NCBI GenBank assembly: GCA_024642525.1 | Contig: JAHEAX010000011.1 | Coordinates: 1-64,000, forward strand | From: Erythrobacteraceae bacterium | GTDB taxonomy: Bacteria; Pseudomonadota; Alphaproteobacteria; Sphingomonadales; Sphingomonadaceae | DNA length: 64,000 nt | Reading direction: 5' to 3' | Part shown: piece after piece, positions 58,247 to 64,000 of the stretch | How positions within the stretch are numbered: position 1 is the stretch's first letter | Layout: each line of letters begins with the position of its first letter | The notes under the pieces: generated by a model | The model's input: only the letters and a program-made list of their open reading frames with translations | Databases searched by the model: none | What the model was told of the DNA's origin: nothing | Position numbers and translations under genes: made by a program

Positions 58247-60052
58247 ATGAGACAAGCCCGCGCCCTTCTGGAAGATTTCCTCCCGTTTGCGATCCTGCGG
58301 CAAAATCATGCCTTTGCGCCCATCATTCGCGGGTATGTTCCGTGGCTGCCGCTGGTTGCCCTGCTCGGCCTGTTGGCCAGCATATTCGAAGGCATCGGCA
58401 TCGGGATGCTTGTGCCGTTGGCGGCGTTATTCCTGCCGGGCGGCGCATCGCTGGCACAGACCATGCCCGAACCGATCCGCACCATTGCCGAAGCAGCCAT
58501 TGCGCTGGACCCGCCGGACAGGATGTTCGCGCTGGCAATCGCCATTGTCGCGCTGGTCCTGTTGCGCGGGCTGGTGCAAGCGGCCAACAATATCCTGATT
58601 GCCAATATCGATGTCAAAATCGGCAGGGACATCCGCAATGCGCTTTCCGCACGGATACTGGCGCTGGAATATCCCTTCTTCCTGAAACACGATAGCGCGC
58701 GGCTGGTGCAGATCATTTCCGCTGATAGCTGGTCTGTTTCCGATGCGGTGAAATCCGCCCTCACCATGGTGCCGGCAATGGCCGGTCTGTCCGTCTTTTC
58801 CGCCCTGCTCATATGGGTCGACTGGCGCTTGTTCCTCATCGTGCTTGCCGGTGCTGCGGCGGTGCAACTTGTGCTTCTGACGCTGGAACGGCGGCAAAAG
58901 GCGCTGTCCTTTACCGCCATGTCGGACAATCACGCCCTTGGCGACCGGATGCTGTCCATCGTCAACGGAATGCGCGTCATCCGCATTTTCGGGCAGCAGC
59001 AGGGCGAACAGTGCAATTTCGAAAGTGCATCGGGCCGCGTAGGCAGCAGCATGTTTGCAGCGAGGCGGCTTGCCGCATTCGTGCTGCCGACGGTGGATCT
59101 GTTCATCGCGCTGATTTTCATTGCCATTCTGGTGGCAGCATACCGTTTCCAGCTGTCGATTGCCGAGGTGACGACATTCCTGCTGCTGCTGTCGCGCGCC
59201 CAGCCCCATTCGCATATCATCAGCCAGGCCCGCACCGGCATGGCATCGGTGCAGGGCTCTGTCAGCGAAGTGAAATGGCTGCTCGAACAGACAAACCCGC
59301 CAGCTGTGCAGCAAGCTGCCAACCCCGATTTCAGCATTGATCAGCCAATCCGTTTCCACTCGATTTCCTATGCCTTCCCCGCCAGCAGCAGCGTTGCCAT
59401 CGACAATGCCAGTTTCACGATAGAGCCGGGCAGCGTCACTGCACTGATCGGCCAGTCGGGCAGCGGCAAGACGACGATTGTGAACCTGCTCTGCCGCCTG
59501 ATCGACCCTTCGTCGGGGTCCATCCATCATGGCGATCGGCCGGCAGGATTGATCGCCGCTGCGGACTGGCGCAGCAGGATCGCCATTGCCGGACAGGATA
59601 TCGACCTGATGGAAGGGTCGATCGCCGACAACATCCGCTATGGCAGGCCCGATGCAGACATTGCCGAAATCCGGCAGGCAGCCGAAGATGCAGGCGTATC
59701 GGGATTTGCCGCGCAACTGAATAGCGGGCTCGATGCGCAGGTTGGCCTTGGCGGCATCAAGCTGTCCGGCGGCCAGCGCCAGAGGATTGGCCTTGCCCGC
59801 GCCCTGCTGCGAAGGCCCGACCTCCTGATACTGGACGAGGCGACCAATTCGGTGGACGCGATTACCGAGCAGGAAATCATGCGGCTGTTGATGCAGCACC
59901 GGCACTTCAGAACCGCGATTGTTATCAGCCACAGGCGCAGCACGCTGTCCGCCTGCGACAATGGCATCGTGATCGATCAGGGGGCGATCGTCGAAGCAGG
60001 CCCGCTTGCCGCCCTCGCCTATTACCGCGCGATGACCGGCAGCCGGACATGA
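58247..60052 (+). CDS. ABC exporter (permease-ATPase), polysaccharide cluster
   Basis: The 601-residue half-transporter has membrane helices between about residues 35 and 320 and an ATPase domain with Walker A 'GQSGSGKTT' (402-410), signature 'LSGGQRQRIGLARALL' and Walker B 'LLILDEATNSVD'. It resembles lipid-linked oligosaccharide flippases (PglK/MsbA type) in layout. Its stop overlaps the next ATG by 4 bases (ATGA), so it is translationally coupled to the glycosyltransferase-deacetylase gene, which points to export or flipping of a glycan intermediate. Confidence 0.87.
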   Translation: MRQARALLEDFLPFAILRQNHAFAPIIRGYVPWLPLVALLGLLASIFEGIGIGMLVPLAALFLPGGASLAQTMPEPIRTIAEAAIALDPPDRMFALAIAIVALVLLRGLVQAANNILIANIDVKIGRDIRNALSARILALEYPFFLKHDSARLVQIISADSWSVSDAVKSALTMVPAMAGLSVFSALLIWVDWRLFLIVLAGAAAVQLVLLTLERRQKALSFTAMSDNHALGDRMLSIVNGMRVIRIFGQQQGEQCNFESASGRVGSSMFAARRLAAFVLPTVDLFIALIFIAILVAAYRFQLSIAEVTTFLLLLSRAQPHSHIISQARTGMASVQGSVSEVKWLLEQTNPPAVQQAANPDFSIDQPIRFHSISYAFPASSSVAIDNASFTIEPGSVTALIGQSGSGKTTIVNLLCRLIDPSSGSIHHGDRPAGLIAAADWRSRIAIAGQDIDLMEGSIADNIRYGRPDADIAEIRQAAEDAGVSGFAAQLNSGLDAQVGLGGIKLSGGQRQRIGLARALLRRPDLLILDEATNSVDAITEQEIMRLLMQHRHFRTAIVISHRRSTLSACDNGIVIDQGAIVEAGPLAALAYYRAMTGSRT

Positions 60053-61761
60053 CTGCAACTGGCGCGCTTCCTTCCTTCACCATCATCATGCCGACTTATC
60101 AGCGGCGGGACATGGTGTGCGATGCGGTGAAGGCGCTTGGCAAGATCAACTATGCCGGCCCGTTTGATCTTGTGGTGGTGGTCGATGGGTCAACAGATGG
60201 CACCGCTGATGCCTTGCGGAAAATCAGCCTGCCATTTCCGGTGCAGATCATCGAACAGGCCAATGGCGGCCTTGGCCACGCCCGCAATCGCGGCGCGCGC
60301 GATGCGTCGAGCGAGATATTGCTGTTTCTCGATGATGACATGATTTGCGATCCGCAAATCCTGACCCATCATGCCCGCAGCCATGCAGAGGGCGCAGAAG
60401 CGGTCCTCGGCGACATTCCGCTCGACAATGCATCGCCCGAAGGGTTCCTGACCGAAGGCATTGCCGTTTGGGCAGGCAATTCTGCGGAAGAATCGCAATC
60501 TGCTGACCAGCTCGGCCCGTTCCACATGGCAGGCGGGCATCTCTCCGTCCGGCGGGCGGTATTCGAAAAACTGGGCGGGTTTGACACCAGCTATACGGAA
60601 AATGGCAATTACGGTCAGGAAGATGCCGATTTCGGTGTGCGCCTGCTGGAAAACCATGAAGTCAGGTTCAATCCCGATGCCGTCAGCCACCACAGATATA
60701 TTGTCACCCCGCGCGAGAACCTGAAACGCGCATTTTTATCTGCCCGGGCCGATGTGAAATTTGCCCGGCGCCACCCGCAATATGCCCGCGCCCTGTTCGC
60801 GCTGAACCACGGATCGCGCAAGATGACGCGTCTGGTCTATCGCCCGCTCGCACGCATTCCCTTGGTGCCGCAGGTGCTGGCAGCCATAGCCGGGGCACTG
60901 GCGAGCGTGGCCCTCAAGACCCCGCTTCGTTCCAACCGGCAGATTGCGCGGCTATATTATGGTGCGCGGCAGGTCCTCTATTGGTCCGGCGTTCAGCAGC
61001 ACGGCGGACTGGCCGATGAAACGCCGCTGCTGATCCTGTGCTATCATGCCATCGCAGACCATGGCGACGATGCCGTGCTGGCTGATTACAGCATTCCTGA
61101 AGGCCGCTTCAGAACGCATCTCGCATCACTCGAAAAGCGTGGTTTCACCTTTGTCAGCGCAAATGATGTGCTGGCCCATTACAGCCGCGCGACGCCGCTT
61201 CCGCCGCGGCCGGTGCTGCTGACATTCGACGATTGTTACACCGATCTGCTCGCCGTAGCACAAAACGTACTGGCGCCTGCGGGCATCCCGGCATTGGCGT
61301 TCTGCGTCACGGCGATGGACAGCGGGACTAATGAATGGGACCAGGCAATCGGCACCAAGGAACTCCGGTTGCTGGATGCAGGCGGCCTGCAAGAACTGGC
61401 GCGGCACGGGGTGGAAATCGGCTGCCATTCCCGCACGCACCAGCTCATGACCTCACTTGATGATGGTGTGTTGCGCGGCGAAACCGCAGGAGCCGCGCGT
61501 GATTTCGAGGAGAAACTCGGGTTTCGCCCGCGTTTCTTTGCCTATCCCTATGGCGGCAGGGACACGCGCACCATCTCCGCAGTCGCGGCTGCAGGCTATG
61601 ACGCAGCCTTCGGCCTTGCCGACAAGAAAGCGCGCCTGACCGACAATCTACATGATATTCCGCGGGTGGAAATGCTGGCCAGTGACACACCGTGGCGCTT
61701 CTGGCTCAAGACGTCATATCCCCGCCTGTCGACTTTTCTGCGGTCCCGCTATTTTCGCTAG
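60049..61761 (+). CDS. Glycosyltransferase family 2 / polysaccharide deacetylase fusion
   Basis: The 570-residue protein has a GT2 domain (about residues 8-240) with 'VVVVDGSTDGT' and the DDD metal motif at 95-97, then a NodB-type polysaccharide deacetylase domain (about 325-560). That domain has the metal pair Asp394-Asp395 ('TFDDCYTD') and His460/His464 ('HSRTHQ'). It could add N-acetylated sugars and remove acetyl groups within one polypeptide. It is coupled to the ABC exporter by a 4-base overlap and its last 48 bases overlap the convergent glycosyltransferase gene. Confidence 0.83.
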   Translation: MTATGALPSFTIIMPTYQRRDMVCDAVKALGKINYAGPFDLVVVVDGSTDGTADALRKISLPFPVQIIEQANGGLGHARNRGARDASSEILLFLDDDMICDPQILTHHARSHAEGAEAVLGDIPLDNASPEGFLTEGIAVWAGNSAEESQSADQLGPFHMAGGHLSVRRAVFEKLGGFDTSYTENGNYGQEDADFGVRLLENHEVRFNPDAVSHHRYIVTPRENLKRAFLSARADVKFARRHPQYARALFALNHGSRKMTRLVYRPLARIPLVPQVLAAIAGALASVALKTPLRSNRQIARLYYGARQVLYWSGVQQHGGLADETPLLILCYHAIADHGDDAVLADYSIPEGRFRTHLASLEKRGFTFVSANDVLAHYSRATPLPPRPVLLTFDDCYTDLLAVAQNVLAPAGIPALAFCVTAMDSGTNEWDQAIGTKELRLLDAGGLQELARHGVEIGCHSRTHQLMTSLDDGVLRGETAGAARDFEEKLGFRPRFFAYPYGGRDTRTISAVAAAGYDAAFGLADKKARLTDNLHDIPRVEMLASDTPWRFWLKTSYPRLSTFLRSRYFR

Positions 61762-62622
61762 GCGGCGGTAAGTTCTGGCCACCAGCGGATGGTGCGCCAG
61801 CCAGCGTTCGCGCCTCACGGCTTTTAGAACCTGCGCCTTGCCGGCAAATTCACTGGCAGCGACATGGGCTGCCAGCCAATCCAGAAACTCCAGCCGCATT
61901 CGGGTATAGGTGCCGGTCCTGTGCGCGGTGGCAACGGCGCTGCCATCATGCTGCCGATAATCCAGCCAGACATTGCTGGCGAAGTAAACCGGCGCAGCCA
62001 GATAAGCCTTCACGCAAAAGGCCTGGTCTTCATAAAGGCCGGTAAAGCTGTCCTCAAACCCGCCCGTAACGTCAATCGTGCTACGCCTGATCAGCAGGTC
62101 GGATGGACATGGAGCAGCTGCCTTCCCCAGCGGATAGATCGCCAGCAACAGGTCCGGCATGGTTGCCAGCGCATCGCTGACTGGCCCGGTTGACACCAGA
62201 TAATCCTGCCCGCCATTCCAGCTATTCCAGTAATTCACCGTGCCGCAGACCATGCCCGCAGACAGGTGTTTTTCTAGCAGCGCGACCTGATCCTCCAGCT
62301 TGCTGCGCCGCCATGCATCATCGGCATCGATAAAGGCGATATAATCGCCCGCAGCATGGGCAAGGCCGAGATTGCGCGACGCGCTCATGCCCCGATTTTC
62401 ATGGCCGGGGTGGGCGAGGCAGCTAATCCGTCCGGGATATGCGGCGGCAAATTGCTGCGCGATTGCGCCGCTGTCATCAGTAGAACCATCGTCCACCAGC
62501 AGGATCTCGAAATCCGCCATGGTCTGTGCCAGCACGCTGTCGATCGCTTCGCGCAGGAAGCGGTCTGCATTGTAGAAAATGCAGATTACCGAAACTCTGG
62601 GACTGTCGGCAGAGGCGGGCAT
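61714..62622 (-). CDS. Glycosyltransferase family 2
   Basis: The 302-residue enzyme has a GT2 fold with 'VSVICIFYNADRFLREAIDSVL', 'LLVDDGSTDDSG' and the DXD motif in 'AFIDADDAWRRSKLE'. The sugar donor and acceptor are unknown. Start 62622 (MPASADSPRVS) is the ATG closest to the conserved beta strand; the frame is open to 62733. It is convergent with the GT2-deacetylase gene, overlapping its last 48 bases tail to tail. Confidence 0.83.
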   Translation of the reverse strand: MPASADSPRVSVICIFYNADRFLREAIDSVLAQTMADFEILLVDDGSTDDSGAIAQQFAAAYPGRISCLAHPGHENRGMSASRNLGLAHAAGDYIAFIDADDAWRRSKLEDQVALLEKHLSAGMVCGTVNYWNSWNGGQDYLVSTGPVSDALATMPDLLLAIYPLGKAAAPCPSDLLIRRSTIDVTGGFEDSFTGLYEDQAFCVKAYLAAPVYFASNVWLDYRQHDGSAVATAHRTGTYTRMRLEFLDWLAAHVAASEFAGKAQVLKAVRRERWLAHHPLVARTYRRLAKIAGPQKSRQAGI

Positions 62623-62736
62623 AATCCGGCATTGCAGGATTGGCGCCGTGTTGGAAGCCCTGCTACTGGCAAACGCGCATTTCTTGCCGCCCCGCCAGAC
62701 ACATCCTAAGGATTGGCCGATGGACGGGGTCAATTT

Positions 62737-63885
62737 GTGAAGCCAGCAGGGGGCAATCTTTCCGGCAAGCGTATAGGCCTGCTGACTGCGTCTGTTTCAT
62801 CGCTCGGCGGCGGGGTGGCAGAAGCGGTTCTGTCGCAGGCACAGATTATCCGTGATCTTGGTGCTGTGCCCGTCATTTTCGCTCTCAACGACGGAAAGAC
62901 GGACGAAGACGCCCATCGCTTTGCTGGTTTCGAAACTCACATTCAAGACAGGCAAGGGCCAGCCTTTTTCGGCTATGCACAAGACCTGACCGCCGAGATG
63001 ATGCGCGCAGGGTGCGACATGATGCACCTGCACGGCATCTGGATGTATCCGTCTCGCGCCGGGGCAATCTGGGCGCGGCGAACAGGCAAGCCATATCTCA
63101 TTTCGCTCCATGGAATGCTTGACCCGTGGATTACCGCACGCGGGCGCTGGAAGAAGGCGCTGGCACGTGCAGGATATGAACGCGATGGATGGCAAAGGGC
63201 CGCCACGTTCCATGCGCTGACAGCAGACGAAGCGCAGGATATCGCGCGGGAAACAGGGGCCGCTGACATCAGCATCATCCCCAATGCCGGGCCGCCTGCA
63301 CAGCCGATATCTGGCAAGTTTCCGCCAGCCGAGGTCATTTTCATCGGCCGCATTCACCCCAAGAAGAACCTTGCAGCATTGGTGGAAGGCTGGCGGCTGG
63401 CGGCATCAGGCGGGGCGCTGGAAGGCGCACGGCTGACAATCGCGGGATGGGGTGAACAGGCCCATGTGGCAGAACTGGAAAGCCTGATCGCAGCAGGGCC
63501 GGGCGATATCCGCTTCATCGGGCCGGTACATGGCGCGCAGAAGCAGGAATTGCTTGCCCGCGCACGTTTCATGGCGCTGCCATCCCATAGCGAAGGTTTG
63601 CCCGTGGCCATTCTGGAAGCATGGGCCACTGGCCATCCCACATTGATGAGCCGTGCCTGCCATTTGCCGCAGGGGTTTGAAGCAGGGGCGGCACTTGATT
63701 GCGGCACCGTTGCTGACAGCATTGCGCAGTGCATCAGTGCGGCGATGGTGCTGGACGAAAATGCATGGCGCGCCATGTCGGGCGCGGCGCAGGGTCTTGC
63801 CAGAGGGCCTTTTTCGGCCAGTGCGGTGGCGCAGCAATGGGCCGCTGTGTATGGCAGGCTCGCCAATTGGAACCCAACTGCATGA
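62737..63885 (+). CDS. Glycosyltransferase family 4
   Basis: The 382-residue GT-B enzyme has an N-terminal domain with 'LGGGVAEAVLSQAQIIRDLG' and 'MHLHGIWMYPSRAGAIWA', and a C-terminal GT4 domain with 'ISIIPNAGPPAQP', 'FIGRIHPKKNLAALVEGWRLA' and 'PSHSEGLPVAILEAWATGHP' with the conserved donor-binding Glu. GTG 62737 is preferred because ACGGGG lies 7 bases upstream; TTG 62713 is possible but its ribosome-binding site would be too close. Its stop overlaps the next ATG by 4 bases. Confidence 0.85.
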   Translation: MKPAGGNLSGKRIGLLTASVSSLGGGVAEAVLSQAQIIRDLGAVPVIFALNDGKTDEDAHRFAGFETHIQDRQGPAFFGYAQDLTAEMMRAGCDMMHLHGIWMYPSRAGAIWARRTGKPYLISLHGMLDPWITARGRWKKALARAGYERDGWQRAATFHALTADEAQDIARETGAADISIIPNAGPPAQPISGKFPPAEVIFIGRIHPKKNLAALVEGWRLAASGGALEGARLTIAGWGEQAHVAELESLIAAGPGDIRFIGPVHGAQKQELLARARFMALPSHSEGLPVAILEAWATGHPTLMSRACHLPQGFEAGAALDCGTVADSIAQCISAAMVLDENAWRAMSGAAQGLARGPFSASAVAQQWAAVYGRLANWNPTA

Positions 63886-64000
63886 CCGGACCGCACACCA
63901 TGAAGCCCTTGTCGGGCGGGCCCAGCTTCTCCCTTGCGAACAAGCTGGAACGGATCGTCTTCGGCATGGTCTGGCTGGCGCTGGCACGCTTCACACCGCC
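63882..64000 (+). CDS. Putative WcaF-like acetyltransferase (partial, runs off the window)
   Basis: Only the first 39 residues are visible: 'MTGPHTMKPLSGGPSFSLANKLERIVFGMVWLALARFTPP'. The 'SFSLANKLERIVFGMVWLALARFTPP' segment matches the N-terminus typical of WcaF-type hexapeptide acetyltransferases (colanic-acid type), which begin with a similar aromatic helix before the left-handed beta-helix. It overlaps the preceding gene by ATGA. The identification rests on this short segment and context only. Confidence 0.5.
   Translation, partial: MTGPHTMKPLSGGPSFSLANKLERIVFGMVWLALARFTP

Noticed and set aside
58427-60058. 543-codon minus-strand open frame across the ABC exporter
   Set aside because: It is antisense to the complete ABC transporter gene and rich in Gln and His without a domain.

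Overview
The window is a dense, GC-rich (roughly 60% or a little above) stretch of bacterial chromosome with about 57 protein genes, no tRNA or rRNA, no recognisable insertion sequence, prophage or CRISPR array, and no gene-free stretch above 300 bases. Gene content points to an alphaproteobacterium of the order Sphingomonadales, probably Erythrobacteraceae. The indicators are exosortase-A-associated sugar genes, an intracellular polyhydroxyalkanoate depolymerase, phenylalanine hydroxylase, acyl-CoA dehydrogenase/CoA-transferase/thiolase genes, the lolA-xth-ribA neighbourhood and rnd-lptC-lptA. The genus cannot be fixed from the sequence alone.

Layout. 1-8.8 kb: a UUCG-loop terminator, flavin reductase-like protein, alanine dehydrogenase, a membrane diguanylate cyclase, then a thioesterase/oligopeptidase B pair facing a large Xaa-Pro aminopeptidase, and a VOC protein. 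8.8-12 kb: a secreted six-EF-hand protein followed by an OmpR-type response regulator and sensor kinase, preceded by repeated TGCGACAA boxes. 12-20.7 kb: housekeeping genes (HerA-like ATPase, pabB-pabC fusion, RluA-type enzyme, ArfB, L33, LolA, a probable 6S-like RNA, exonuclease III, RibA, phosphatidylserine decarboxylase). 20.8-25.2 kb: zinc-finger protein, beta-helix protein, an SPFH/ribbon-helix-helix operon behind an AT-rich palindrome, and RecQ. 25.3-31.9 kb: small lipoproteins, an acyl-CoA catabolic operon, polyphosphate kinase 2 and phenylalanine hydroxylase. 31.9-41.3 kb: stress membrane protein, UppP, M13 peptidase, ABC exporter, PhaZ, DUF4126, thiolase and MaoC hydratase. 41.3-51.5 kb: exosortase-A-associated ligase and glycosyltransferase, an unknown membrane protein, and gltB-gltD. 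51.5-56.5 kb: acid phosphatase, amino-acid permease, Ung, RNase D-like protein, lptC and lptA.

From 56.5 kb to the right edge there is a surface-polysaccharide cluster: glycosyltransferase-methyltransferase fusion, ABC exporter, glycosyltransferase-deacetylase fusion, two further glycosyltransferases and the start of a WcaF-like acetyltransferase. It begins directly after lptA, where lptB is usually expected, so it may be an accessory insertion.

No complete novel defence or mobile system was recognised. The most unusual items are the SPFH/RHH operon with its operator-like palindrome, the EF-hand two-component module with its repeats, the structured RNA between lolA and xth, and the two fusion enzymes of the polysaccharide cluster.
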